From: Anisus vortex
Lineage: Eukaryota; Mollusca; Gastropoda; Planorbidae
Direction: 5' to 3'
DNA: 64,000 nt
Assembly (NCBI GenBank): GCA_949126835.1
Contig: OX421494.1
Span: 4,099,201-4,163,200, forward strand
Both the position numbers and the translations under genes were made by a program. The notes beneath the pieces are model-generated. The model searched no databases. It had not been told where the DNA came from and worked only from the letters and a program-made list of their open reading frames with translations. Numbering within the stretch: position 1 is the first letter of the stretch; every line of letters begins with the position of its first letter. This document shows, in pieces, positions 34,308 to 45,235 of the stretch.

Positions 34308-34769
34308 ACGTCTTCAAAACTCTGATAGGAGATAATTCTCACGCGAACATGAGCGGCCAGTGGCATCTGTTGGTCGTCATTTGCACCCTACTGCCACTAG
34401 TTGTCATCTATGTCATAAAAGAAAATGACAGCGGTACACTCGACAAGTCCTGACCCCGCAAAGAAAAAATTAATTGAGCAGGAGGAGGCAAAAGCACGTG
34501 AGTTCAACAGACATGATCGTCAGGAGGAAGCGGAAATCGAATACGCACGTCTCCTCCTGGCTCTTTCTTTGTTATTACCTCCTGGTATCGATTTCCGTGA
34601 CTCGGGGGAATATTTAGACTGTGTCGATTATGAAAAGACTGAATTACTAGCTGCCCTGTGTTTATATTTGGCTACTCACTGTACACACGAAGACACACAC
34701 ACACACGTGCGATCACACACGCACGCGCGCACATACTCACGTTCACACATACGCTGGGTATGGTCGTAG
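34308..34769 (+). CDS. Candidate exon with membrane-anchor-like and overlapping reading frames (uncharacterised)
   Basis: I do not recognise this sequence. A textbook splice acceptor precedes it: a long T/C tract at about 34276-34303, then CAG ending at 34307. The frame that is open from the acceptor (34310) contains ATG at 34349 and encodes MSGQWHLLVVICTLLPLVVI and a few more residues to a stop at 34451-34453. The hydrophobic stretch looks like a signal anchor. A second frame starts at ATG 34425, overlaps it by 29 bases, and runs 114 codons. It begins MTAVHSTSPDPAKKKLIEQE, has a charged helical segment, then a Leu-rich segment, and finally runs into a CA repeat (from about 34686), so its end is surely not genuine coding. 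Donor-like GT sites are at 34431 (GCG|GTACAC) and 34498 (CAC|GTGAGT). This could be one exon of a host gene whose partners lie outside recognition, or chance. Confidence 0.3.
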
Positions 34770-34850
34770 CTAGGTTTTTAGCCAAGAAAACTTTTGCCCT
34801 CACACGCACAGTAAAAACAATTTCCTATTTTTAAAAACTGTTACGTAGGG

Positions 34851-35057
34851 CCCAGGGATCGGCGACCAACGCCACGCGTGCCAGACTTGGCACGCCGAGC
34901 TATTTTCAATGGCACGTGGAAGACCCCCAAAAGGTAATTCAAGTCATTTTTACAAGAATTCGAGTGCTGGAGCATGATCAATTTTAGATTCTTGGCACGC
35001 TGAATAACATAGAAATCCTAATTTGGTACACTATTATAAAGCTGTTGCCAACCCAGG
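34851..35057. mobile_element. hAT MITE of the GTCGGCAACC family, ~207 bp
   Basis: The left end contains CAGGGATCGGCGACC and the right end TTGCCAACCCAGG. Flanks ACGTAGGG (34843-34850) and ACGTAGGC (35058-35065) match in 7 of 8. 'TTGGCACGC' and 'GGCACGTGGAAGA' are typical of the family. Confidence 0.75.
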
Positions 35058-35065
35058 ACGTAGGC

Positions 35066-35738
35066 TATCTTTAAAAAAAACAATTTAGAAAGAAACCTAC
35101 ACACATATAATGTGGTCAATAGAGTACAAAGCCTCTTTGGGGTGGGAAAGGGAGGTGTTTAACGTCGTTATTACGTAACTAACAGTGCGGTGCATCGGTG
35201 GGGGGTTGGGGAGCACATGAAAAGGGATGCATCCCAACACGTATGCGCAGTGGGTGGATCGAGGGAACGGGTCAGCGGTAGCAGTATAGTCACCACTAGC
35301 CCTCGAGAATGTTGTGGAAACACTTATATATGTAAGGCCCTATATGTTGCTTGTAGGCTGATAAAAGCGATATAAATGTTAGTCACGAAAGTAAGAGTAT
35401 GGTAACAACAGGGTCACGAAAAATAAACAGTTTTTGGGACGCTGGCTGTTGGCGTGATGGAGAGCGAGTTCCTAGTCATCTATTGGCATTTCATGATAAT
35501 TAGTCCACTCGGCGTCCAAAGTGGCGCATGGGGGCGCCCACTCTTCTCTACGGCTCTCTGTTGGACGCATAATAATTTATCAGTTCTACTAGCGCCCATT
35601 TCTTCTTGGTCTTTCCCATGGTACGTGTATTCGACCGAATTTCTATGATAACCAATTCGTGTTTTTTTTGGCTGGATCATTTATATTAAAAAAAAGCCTT
35701 TTGGGGATCGGGAATGGGCGGGATAGGGGAAACCCAAC
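35066..35738. other. Intergenic DNA, nothing recognised
   Basis: No exon or repeat family visible. Confidence 0.4.
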
Positions 35739-36557
35739 TGTAGGTTGTGAGGCATACAGTCCATGATCTCCCTTCTCCTATTCCCTTCCTCCTAGTATCT
35801 GTAGGTTGTGAGGCATACAGTCCATGATCTCCCTTCTCCTATTCCCTTCCTCCTAGTATCTGTAGGTTGTGAGGCATACAGTCCATGATCTCCCTTCTCC
35901 TAGTATCTGTAGGTTGTGAGGCATACAGTCCATGATCTCCCTTCTCCTATTCCCTTCCTCCTAGTATCTGTAGGTTGTGAGGCATACAGTCCATGATCTC
36001 CCTTCTCCTATTCCCTCCCTCCCAGTATCTGTAGGTTGTGAGGCATACAGTCCATGATCTCCCTTCTCCTAGTATCTGTAGGTTGTGAGGCATACAGTCC
36101 ATGATCTCCCTTCTCCTATTCCCTTCCTCCTAGTATCTGTAGGTTGTGAGGCATACAGTCCATGATCTCCCTTCTCCTATTCCCTCCCTCCCAGTATCTG
36201 TAGGTTGTGAGGCATACAGTCCATGATCTCCCTTCTCCTATTCCCTTCCTCCTAGTATCTGTAGGTTGTGAGGCATACAGTCCATGATCTCCCTTCTCCT
36301 ATTCCCTTCCTCCTAGTATCTGTAGGTTGTGAGGCATACAGTCCATGATCTCCCTTCTCCTATTCCCTCCCTCCCAGTATCTGTAGGTTGTGAGGCATAC
36401 AGTCCATGATCTCCCTTCTCCTATTCCCTCCCTCCCAGTATCTGTAGGTTGTGAGGCATACAGTCCATGATCTCCCTTCTCCTATTCCCTCCCTCCCAGT
36501 ATCTGTAGGTTGTGAGGCATACAGTCCATGATCTCCCTTCTCCTATTCCCCTAGTAT
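35739..36557 (+). repeat. 61-bp tandem repeat, 14 copies
   Basis: Units start at 35739 and follow every 61 bp; two units (35861 and 36030) are 47 bp because 14 bases are deleted at the same place. The core is TGTAGGTTGTGAGGCATACA then GTCCATGATCTCCCTTCTCC. A two-site variant (CCCTTCCTCCTAG versus CCCTCCCTCCCAG) occurs in a patterned order, which shows that multi-unit segments were copied. Confidence 0.97.
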
Positions 36558-37350
36558 CGTGAACCTAATATTTGAACTGTCATATGTTGCCTAGTAGAGG
36601 AGCGAAATTGCAGTCACACATTTTAAAATATAATATTAAGTAGGTCGATCACATTTTTTTTTCGAATGCTTGGTTTGAATGACCGGCACGTTGATTGACA
36701 ATTCAATTGATGTTAAATGTAAACTTATATTATGTTCATATTTTAAATGTGGAGTTTTAGTTTAGACTAGTACTTTTACAGTCTCAAACGTTACCACCCC
36801 TAAAACAACAACAACAATAAATAATAAAAACTACTAAAATCAAACAGTAAACGTTGAAAAAATAACAAAACAAAAAACACTCAATTCTGAACTTATGACG
36901 TATTAAAACAAGGTGTATAATAAATAGATCGTTCATGAAAGCCAATCAGTCATTGACTATCGAGGAATAGAACGCCTCCTCACGTCACTTCCGAGATGGA
37001 ATATCACTGATCTATATCTATAGATGAACGGGGAGAGGGGGGGAGGCCTATATTATTATTATTTTATTTTTTTTGCTCATTGGAATCAGTTCACCGCTGT
37101 TTAATAAATACAGTTTATTTGTTTATTATGAGCACTAACTACTTAAACCGAATGAAACAGCTTTAGTATTTCTTTAGCGAAAATACCTTGTGGCGATTAA
37201 CTTGTAGAAGCTTTGTAGTTCTTCTAACTGTATTACACTGACCTAAACATTATTTTTTCCAAAACTTCTTGTTAGTTCTGACATTGATGGTTGGTTCTCC
37301 CACTCTTGTGGCCGTCGAAGCCTAATATAGACAATGACCTATCTATATAC
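36558..37350. other. Intergenic DNA, nothing recognised
   Basis: AT-rich; no exon or repeat family visible. Confidence 0.4.
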
Positions 37351-37357
37351 TCTACAT

Positions 37358-37855
37358 CAGAAGTCGGCAACATACGATAATAGACGGCGACCGAAATTTG
37401 GTTTATGTTTCGGTACCGAAATTAGACCTTTTCGGCGTAGTTTCGGTTTTCTACGAAGCCAAAAAGTTAGCTTTTGGTTTGCTTTCGGTATCGGCCGAAA
37501 GTGATATTGACTTACTGAGCAGTCTTTTAAAATCATTTGTTTGTTAATTTCGGTTTATCCTTCGATTTCGGCTGAAGGTGTAGTTAAAGTTTCGGTTTTG
37601 GTTTCGACCGAAATTCAAAAACTTTCGGTATAGTTTCGTTTTCGACCAAAAATTTGGTTTCGGTCGGCCTCTATACGATAGGCGTGCCAGACTGGAAACG
37701 CAGAGCAATTTTCAATGGCACGCGGAAGACACCCCAAAAAAGGCAATTTGAAGTCTCTTCTAATCTTTAAAAAAATAGAGTGCTAGAGAGAGATAAATTT
37801 GATGCTGTTGGGCACGGTGAATTGATTAGAAATCCTACTATTATCAAACTCCTGT
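37358..37855. mobile_element. hAT MITE of the GTCGGCAACC family, interrupted
   Basis: The left end CAGAAGTCGGCAACA is followed after 23 bp by a second element (37381-37673). The body then resumes with 'GGCGTGCCAGACTGG' and 'TTTTCAATGGCACGCGGAAG', as in other copies. The right end is decayed (TGTCGCCTCAGTG). Confidence 0.75.
37381..37673. mobile_element. Nested TTTCGGT-rich element, 293 bp
   Basis: The inverted termini are TAGACGGCGACCGAAA and the complement of TAGAGGCCGACCGAAA. The flanks TACGATAA (37373-37380) and TACGATAG (37674-37681) form an 8-bp duplication with one mismatch. The inside consists of many TTTCGG/CCGAAA motifs in both orientations. The 8-bp target duplication suggests hAT, but the termini differ from the other families here. 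It inserted in an older hAT MITE. Confidence 0.8.
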
Positions 37856-38648
37856 CGCCTCAGTGTTTTTAAATGATGAAATTTTGATATGAAAATTAAA
37901 AAAAGATTGTAATAAAAAAATAACCTTCCGGTGTCAACTAAAAAAAAACTAAAAACTATAAATTTTTTTTTAATATGCAGAAATGTTACTGTAACATTTG
38001 ATGTGCGTGTAAATCAAACTTCTATCTTGTACAAACGGATAACAGGGGGAACTAATTCACTTAATGAGTGCAAAGATTATCTCCCCCTATTCAACATCTT
38101 TTCATTAGAATATATCAAGAAAAAGAATGCCAGTCAAAAATCTTTTTTCTTGACAATTTTTGTCTTAATTAGAACACCCCCCCTCTCCCCGACCCAGCAT
38201 ACGGAACTTGTTGATTTGTGCCTGATATTCCAAAAAGTTATCTTGACACAAGCGAGAATTCATTTTTTTCTCTGTCCATGTTTTCTTGTAAATAATTATG
38301 AAGACATTTCTTCTGCATGAGAATGATCGCAATATTTGTGTAAGTTTTGCTTACCGTACGAGATAACTATCAGGGGGGAATTCCCTAGTCTTGTCTTTTT
38401 CAATTAGAGTTTTCTCCCCTCCCCTGCCCCTCCCCCAATTATACCCAGCTGTCTATAGTCTACTGTCTGGCTATGAAGTTTTTTTTTTTTTTTGTAAGGT
38501 TGGTGTGTCTCAATTTGAGGTCCCGAATGGGCCATTTGTGAATGTGTACCCGTCGTCCGTAGATATATTTATATGGAAGATGTATTTTATAAATGAAACT
38601 ATATGTGTGAAGAAAATATTAAGTAAAGTAACATTGAGTTCGTTTTAT
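37856..38648. other. Intergenic DNA, one weak open frame
   Basis: A 129-aa plus frame (37931-38320) follows a T-rich tract ending AATATGCAG, but has no recognisable domain and an AT-driven composition. I do not support it as a gene. Confidence 0.35.
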
Positions 38649-38944
38649 CAAAGACTATAATACAATGGACCGCTTGCTTTAATATTTCTGCTATTTGATA
38701 ACTCGAATGACTTCTTTTCGGAATTCCCGATTTCCCTCTTGTACTGTGCACATCCGTTTTATTTAATCGCTATGATTTTCTCAATGAAACATTAAAATTA
38801 AAATCGAAAGTTGTATACAGCGGACACATTTAGGCTAACGTAGGAGCGTAGAAGTAATTTAAGACTGCGTTATTGGATGCACACGGAAAAAGAGCATATG
38901 AGCTCTAAATATAGAGCAAGCGGTCCATCTTATTATAATCTTTG
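38649..38944 (+). mobile_element. 296-bp long-TIR MITE, copy 2
   Basis: The termini start CAAAGACTATAAT and end with the complement of CAAAGATTATAAT. TIR similarity extends about 40 bp (GATGGACCGCTTGCT at the core). An exact 7-bp duplication GTTTTAT flanks it (38642-38648 and 38945-38951). It has no coding capacity. Confidence 0.85.
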
Positions 38945-39088
38945 GTTTTATAACTAGACTCTGCATGGTCTGTCTCATCAATGAAAGACATTTAGTTTTG
39001 TTTAAGCTAGGACAACTTCAGAAAAGAGCTTTAAGTTTCATTATATTTAAATATTCACAAATAGTGAAAAAAATAAATAAATTTAAAC

Positions 39089-39285
39089 GTAACGTAATCC
39101 CGTCGGTCCAAATTGATATATAGGGCCGGTGAAGCAGCGTTCACCAGTTTCTGTGGCCACGGCATACTAGGGGGATTATGTGGCTGGCACATTGCCCAGC
39201 CGCCATTACTTTTTCTCTTAGTAATGTCAGATCTCGGTAGACCCAGGGACAGTCTCCAGTTTCGGGGAAAAGTTTTTAGCCTTAA
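39089..39285 (-). mobile_element. tRNA-derived SINE, 5'-truncated
   Basis: The complement carries the 3' block 'GGTGAACGCTGCTTCACCGG', the 'CACAATCCCCCTAGTATGCC' block and the 'GCGGCTGGGCAATGTGCCAG' block. The tRNA head is lost. Confidence 0.75.
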
Positions 39286-39419
39286 CCAACGTTTACTTGT
39301 CATAATAATAAGGAATATATAAAATATGATCATTACAAACATCCATACATTTGAAAGCATTTCAGACAAGAAGATTCAATAGTACAATTTAGTACTAATA
39401 CATTCGTAGCGTTGTAACA

Positions 39420-39650
39420 TTTAACATCCAGATACAACACAATCAACCATTGAAGTACTAAGAGAGACATAGATACTATCTAGGTTCAAATCCACAAAGA
39501 AAATCTTTTTTTTCCTGAGTGGCAATGAGTGGCAACCATGCACGGAATGGGTTTCCTGAACAAGCCAGGAAAACACGGTCAAAATCATTTTAAAGTCATA
39601 ATCAAAACTTAACTTAAACAAGGAGCGTCTATAACAAACGAGATAAGATA
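39420..39650 (+). pseudogene. LINE family A, decayed 3' end
   Basis: 'GAGTGGCAACCATGCACGGA' (related to the GGCATTCGGGCATGGAATG block), 'CTGAACAAGCCAGGAAAAC' and a terminal 'GGAGCGTCTATAAC' plus AGATAAGATA tail identify it. The ORF is destroyed. Confidence 0.65.
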
Positions 39651-40234
39651 TAATTGCAATAAGTTCGTAGCCAGGATCGTAGAATGTTGACTCATTGTGG
39701 TGTGTACACTATTTATATTATCTCCCGCGGGTGGATAATGATGTAATTGAAAAGAATGCCGATGGCACCTAGATATGCAAGTGCATGTAAGCTTATGTTT
39801 CGTATGTAAGTTGTAAGGGTATGTATGTGTGTAAGCTGTATGTGGCCGTAGGCCGTATTCATATCAATGAATAGTTCGTCGAATTATGCAGACGAAATAG
39901 AACGACTTATATTTTTGATTGTATAATCACGTCTGCCTACACCACAGTAAAGTCTGCTTACATAACTTGACATTTCTTAGATATATAATTAAGGATCTGC
40001 ATGTTTGTCTCTCCGTCGTTTTGTATGCCTGTCCGTTCGTAAGCGAGGCTGTATTCTATCAAACTGTCAATGTAGGCCTATCTATTGTAACTATTGTAAT
40101 CATGTAACTATTTATCTATCCAGTTACCTATGTAGCTATGCATCTTAAAGTCTGTCTGCCTATGTATCTATCTATTTATACGTGTATCTATCTTTCATTC
40201 TGTAGCATTGCTTTTGCATATATCTCTGAACTAA

Positions 40235-40365
40235 TCAGTGTACATACCTACCTACCCACCTACCTACCTTCCTACCTACATAGCTACCTACCTTCCTACC
40301 TACATAGCTACCTACCTACATAGCTACCTACATAGATACATACCTACATAGCTACCTACCTACCA
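40235..40365. repeat. (CCTA)n / CATAGCTA low-complexity repeat
   Basis: Imperfect CCTACCTACATAGCTA units. Confidence 0.9.
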
Positions 40366-40402
40366 ACTTATTTTATTTATCTGTTTATATATCAACTGTG
40401 TA

Positions 40403-41785
40403 AACAAAAAGAAAATCTATTCAAAAAGTTTAAGGCAACTAATTCAATTAGACTACATAAAAAATACCTAAAAATTAAACATTTAACTCAGAAACTAAGC
40501 AGACAGCTGCAAAATGAATATGTAAACAATGTAATTTCTAAAGATAATAATAAAAACTTATGGTCCTACATTAAATCAAGAAAAATGGACACTACAGGCA
40601 TAGCTCCACTAAAAGGCCAAAACAATTAAAACATAATGATAATGAAACCAAAGCTAATATCCTTAACACACACTTTGCATCATCTTTTTCAAATCCAGGT
40701 GACAAAGAAATCTTCATAAATTTAAACAAACTAGAAGAGATAGGACATATAAATGTAGATGAAAAAGGCATTAAACAACTCCTAACCAACTTAAAAGTAA
40801 ACAAAGCTTCTGGTCCAGATGAAATACCAGCAAGACTGCTTAAAGAACTAACCAATGAAATATCTCCAATCTTTAAAATACTTTTTCAGGCCTCTCTAAA
40901 CCAGGGCAAAGTGGCCAGAGATTGGAAATTAGCTAATGTAACCCCCCTTTTCAAAAAAGGAGATAAATCTGCCCCCGGTAATTATAGACCTGTTTCTCTA
41001 ACCAACATGTAAATTACTTGAACATATTATATATAGTAGTATAGTAAATCATCTAGACAAACTTAATGCACTGTGCCCACACCAACATGGCTTTAGGAAA
41101 AATAGATCATGTGAGACTCAATTAATAGGCCTAATAGATGACTTGTCAAAGGGATTAGATAATAACAACCAAATTGATGCTATATTACTAGATTTTTCAA
41201 AAGCATTTGATAAAGCTCATCATTCTAGTCTACTAAAAAAAACTTAAATATTTTGGCATCTCTGGTCCCTTACATCAGTGGATTCAGGACTTTCTTATAG
41301 GCAGAGAACAAACAGTGATAATAAATGGCTCTAAGTCATCACCAATAACTGTAAACTCAGGAGTTCCACAAGGAACTGTTCTAGGACCCCTACTATTTCT
41401 AATTTATATTAATGATCTGCCAAATTGCATCAACACAGGAACAAAAGTAAGATTATTTGCCGATGATTGCATAATTTATAGAATAATAAAGACAGGAAAA
41501 GATAGTGAACTCCTACAAAAAGACCTAGATGAACTACAAAAATGGGAATCAAACTGGAGTATGTCTTTTCACCCAGAAAAATGCCAACTAATAAGGGTAT
41601 CCAAGAAAAAGAAACAAATAATAGCAAACTACTTCATTCACGGTAAAGAACTAACTCAAACTAACAATGCTAAGTATCTAGGAGTAATAATAAATGATAA
41701 GTTATCTTGGAACCCTCATATTGATGAAGTAATAAAAAAATCAAACAAAACTTGGTATCGTAAACAGAACCCAAGGGCTGGCTGA
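40403..41785 (+). pseudogene. LINE family A reverse transcriptase pseudogene
   Basis: This is the most complete copy of the LINE A RT. From 40403 the linker region (KKFKATNSIRLHKKYLK) runs into a stop near 40628. A shifted frame from about 40700 gives the fingers/palm start (NKASGPDEIPARLLKEL, then WKLANVTPLFKKGDKSAPGN, then YRPVSLT) and a stop. Then come HQHGFRKNRSCETQLI and LLDFSKAFDKAHH (the first catalytic Asp motif). The last open part is 41315-41785, with GVPQGTVLGPLLFLIYINDL and the catalytic FADD box at 41456-41467. It ends in NAKYLGVIINDKLSWN and stops abruptly at 41785, where the thumb and 3' UTR are missing. At least three frame breaks make it inactive. The element type is a non-LTR retrotransposon (Jockey/CR1-like). 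Confidence 0.9.
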
Positions 41786-41984
41786 TGGCCTCCAATGGAC
41801 GAACCCAAGTAGTGTAGTTCATAGGCCTCGTATTAAAGTATGTCATGTTACAAAACATTAGGTCGTCGTACTTTTACACCAACAAACATTTGTTTTTATG
41901 CACCCGCTGAGTGAAACACTAGACCTGGGATCGATTATCGATTTAAACTGATTGGCAGCAAGAACAAACAAAAAACAAACTCTC

Positions 41985-42045
41985 AAACGAGAGTTTCCAC
42001 GTTTTTTCCCCGTCGATACGACGTGGTGTGCCCGCTGGGTTTAAA
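41985..42045 (+). mobile_element. Half of a CCCAGCGGGCAC palindromic MITE
   Basis: It shares CCCCGTCGATACGACGTGG and TGTGCCCGCTGGG with the right arm of the palindromic element at 62284-62394. The left arm is not recognisable here. Confidence 0.65.
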
Positions 42046-42051
42046 CCACCC

Positions 42052-42100
42052 CACTCTCTCTCTCTCTCTATCGCTCTTTTTATCTCTCTCTCTCTCTCCT
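42052..42100. repeat. (CT)n microsatellite
   Basis: CT units interrupted by ATCGC and TTTTAT. Confidence 0.9.
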
Positions 42101-43289
42101 TTCATTAACGTTTTTTGTAAACTTTTGGTCTTGGTGTTGACCGAATTGACAACATTTTCGCCACCGCCAGAAGCAATAATTTTTTTTGTTCTTGTTTTGT
42201 TTGACAGCTAATGGAATAAATTTTTCAATGGTACTACTGTAAGACCTCTCGTGGGAAAAAAGGTCAGACTCGACGCACTGAACTATACAGGTCAATAGTG
42301 TGGAAGACACTAGAAGAACTGCAAGCTAGAAATCAGCTACAGCCATACATTTAGCCTAATCTTGAGATCTCTTTAGCTAATTTTTTTTTCACCGCTAAAG
42401 TATTTTTTTTAACAGAAAATGCAACGCATAAATTTTAATCATTGGGGGCTAGTGAAGTGTAAAAAGGGATTGTGTGGCCAGAAAAAAAATGTCGTAACCA
42501 TGAAATGTTGGATAGGACTTAAGGGGACCTCACGGACATGGGAGTATTATTATACCTTCAAGAGGACTCTGAAATGGCATGCCACCATCCTGCATCGGCT
42601 GGAGATATTGGTTGCAAATACATATTTAACACCATTACACACTGTATGACATAAGCTGCCATTGACATAAATATCACTACGCCCTGTGGTGACAGCCACA
42701 AATGTCAATGAACTGGTTCTATAAATTGTTGTTTTCTTTAGGGACGTAAATATTTGTTCCCTATTCCAATGTTTCACTAAACATTTCTATTTTCTATACA
42801 GTTGCTAGTCAAGCTGAATACGTTTATGTTATAATTAGATTCTAGATTCTGATAAAAGACCGGAAGGAGTGGATAAGTATAGCCGAGGCCTTATGTCTAA
42901 TTGAGAACTTAAAGGAATTCGATTGATTGATATAAATTAATCATAAAATTATTTTCTAAAAAAAACCTACTTGTTATTTCCAAACTGTTTGAAAAAAACA
43001 TAAAAAAATATATATTGATACTGCAGGCCTGCTTTAGTATCGGTTAATGTTCTCTTAAACTTTGGAATCAGTAAACAAGTATATCACGCCCAACAGTCGT
43101 ACAATATTGAGAATAATTAGGCCTGTAGTTATTTAACGCATTCCTTAGAAGAATAAATTTTAATGAACTTAAATGTAATAGCACATGTCAAAACTGTTTA
43201 TAAAGAGTTTACATGTGGTTTGCATATATTTGTATTCTGGTTTATGTTGAATTTGCGGACTATCAATATCGGATGTTACAACCTTGGGC
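42101..43289. other. Intergenic DNA, nothing recognised
   Basis: AT-rich; the short open frames on both strands have no domain. Confidence 0.4.
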
Positions 43290-43686
43290 TGGCTTATCTT
43301 ATCTTATACATTGCAGACACTACTTCTATAAAGAAGATTATTGCGTCCAACGCTCATCCGTGGTCCGAGTCTAGTCTTGCATCTTTATTAATGTTTTAAA
43401 TGATGTTAAGTTACTGGTTTTCCTCGTTTGTTCAGGCAACCCATTCCATGCCCGAATGCCACTCGGAAAGAAAGAGTACTTATATACATTTGTTCTCGCA
43501 TAAGTGATAAGGAACGCGTTTTTGCCTTTATGTTTATCTGAGCATGGCTACATGTTGTTATTGGGTTGTATTTCTTAATTAGAGTTTAATGCCATATGTA
43601 TTATCACTACTTTACTCTTTGCCCTTCTGTCCTCTAGTATTTCTAGGTTAAGTGATTTGACTATTGGTGTTACTCTTGTCAGTTGT
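43290..43686 (-). pseudogene. LINE family A, 3' end
   Basis: The complement holds the C-terminal tail codons (VKSLNLEILEDRRAKSKVV-like, IHMALN-like), the 'CATTCGGGCATGGAATGGG' block and the 3' UTR ending in AGATAAGATAAG. It directly abuts a second LINE A 3' end in the other direction. Confidence 0.8.
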
Positions 43687-43772
43687 GACTCGGACCACGG
43701 ATGAGCGTAAGATGCAATAATCTTCTTTATAGAAGGAGCGTCTGTAATATATAAGATAATAATACTTAAAAG
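43687..43772 (+). mobile_element. LINE family A 3'-UTR fragment, opposite orientation
   Basis: 'GGACCACGGATGAGCGTAAG' followed by 'CTTCTTTATAGAAGGAGCGT' and an ATAAGATAATAAT tail. It begins where the minus-strand copy ends, so both pieces contain their own 3' end. Confidence 0.8.
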
Positions 43773-45104
43773 TAAACCATATAATAACTTATTTCACACT
43801 TATATTGAGTTGGCCTCCACAGCCATTCTCGGCGGTGCAGCTGGTCACCTTTGCCGTGAAGCTACACCATCGTCTCTTGGAGACGGACGGATGCCGACGA
43901 CGACGACTTATATTGACAATTTTTATATATATATATATATATATACTAGACTACCTGGCGTCTACTGCGTCACAAAATCTTCTTACCTCCCTTTCCCAGA
44001 CCTTTGTTTTCTTTAACCGTGTGACGCCTTCTTTGTAAAGACGCAAACAGCATGAAAATAGAAACAACCAATTATCGTTCATAGAAACAGTTGACAACTT
44101 TCATTAGATGATGTTTATTTTTTGACCTAGCAGTTACGTTCCAGCTGTCAAAGAGAGCTATTTACTGCCGCCCCTCTCCCATCCCCTCATATCTCCTCCT
44201 AGACCCCGTATTTCGTATATCTTTCTATAATGTTTAGAAAATAGGCAGACAAAATGCTCTGCCTCTTAGTTGTTTTTTTGTGTGTGTGGTAATAACTATT
44301 GTTTGTTTGTTATTGAATCTAGCCTTAGCCCTGCCATACTTTATCCACCTTCCACTTGTTTCATCAATTTTTAAGATCAAGTTTGTTGACACAGTCTTGT
44401 TGAACCGGAAGCTATTCTAAGTATTACGATTGTCTTCACTGAACTATAAAACCACTGTAGAATCTGCACACTTCTTAACTAAACTAAATGATCAATTCTT
44501 TTTTTAAATACAATTTTTTTTCATTGCGTTATTAAAAAAAAATACACATTTCTTTTTAAACAACGTGAGTTAATTTTTTTTATATTTGGCAACACTAATA
44601 AATTTTGACACGAACTAAAGAAAACCATAAAACAATCTTCATTCCTTCCCCCCAAGTACAAGTGAAGTTGACACAAAGGGCGATAATTGTAGTTCGCTAG
44701 AGATCAAGGGAGGTAAAAATCAAACATCTTTCTTCTATTTATAGTTGTTTCGTTTCAACATTTCGGATTGAATTTGGAACTATGAATAACTATCCAACCA
44801 TCTTGCAGGCTTAGTTCATTGATTTTTGACTAAGTATATCTAAGGATGGGTTCCCAGGCTGTAGGTTTCCGTTTGCGCGGGTTTTTAATTACAATACAAA
44901 GACCACGTCAGATGATATCTGTGACAGTCTAATTGCTTTGTTTTTGTAGTCTCTGGTTCTGATGGGCGTATGTGCGTGCGGGAATGGGATAGGAAGAAGC
45001 AACAACGAGATGCTCAAAATGTTGAAATCTTTTTTTTTATAGCCCATCTCCGACCAATTAATGTATGCGTGTTTACCGCATATAATTTTTGTTGAATCGA
45101 TTTG
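43773..45104. other. Intergenic DNA, nothing recognised
   Basis: It contains a (TA)n tract at about 43924-43945. I see no exon or repeat family. Confidence 0.4.
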
Positions 45105-45235
45105 TTATGTACAGTCCATTTGATATGTAGAGTCTATTCGTTTTATAGAATCTATTTGTTATGTAGAATCTATTCGTTTTTGTAGAATCTATTCGTTTTG
45201 TAGAAACTATTCGTTATAACGAATCTATTCGTCTT
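45105..45235 (+). repeat. ~20-bp degenerate tandem repeat
   Basis: Six to seven imperfect units of GTAGAATCTATTCGTTTT. Confidence 0.85.

Noticed and set aside
37931..38320. 129-aa plus frame after a T-rich tract ending in AG
   Set aside because: AT-driven composition, no domain, no matching donor; a chance frame is more likely.
41315..41785. Active reverse transcriptase gene
   Set aside because: The open part lacks the fingers, thumb and endonuclease; upstream homologous sequence has several stops and frameshifts.
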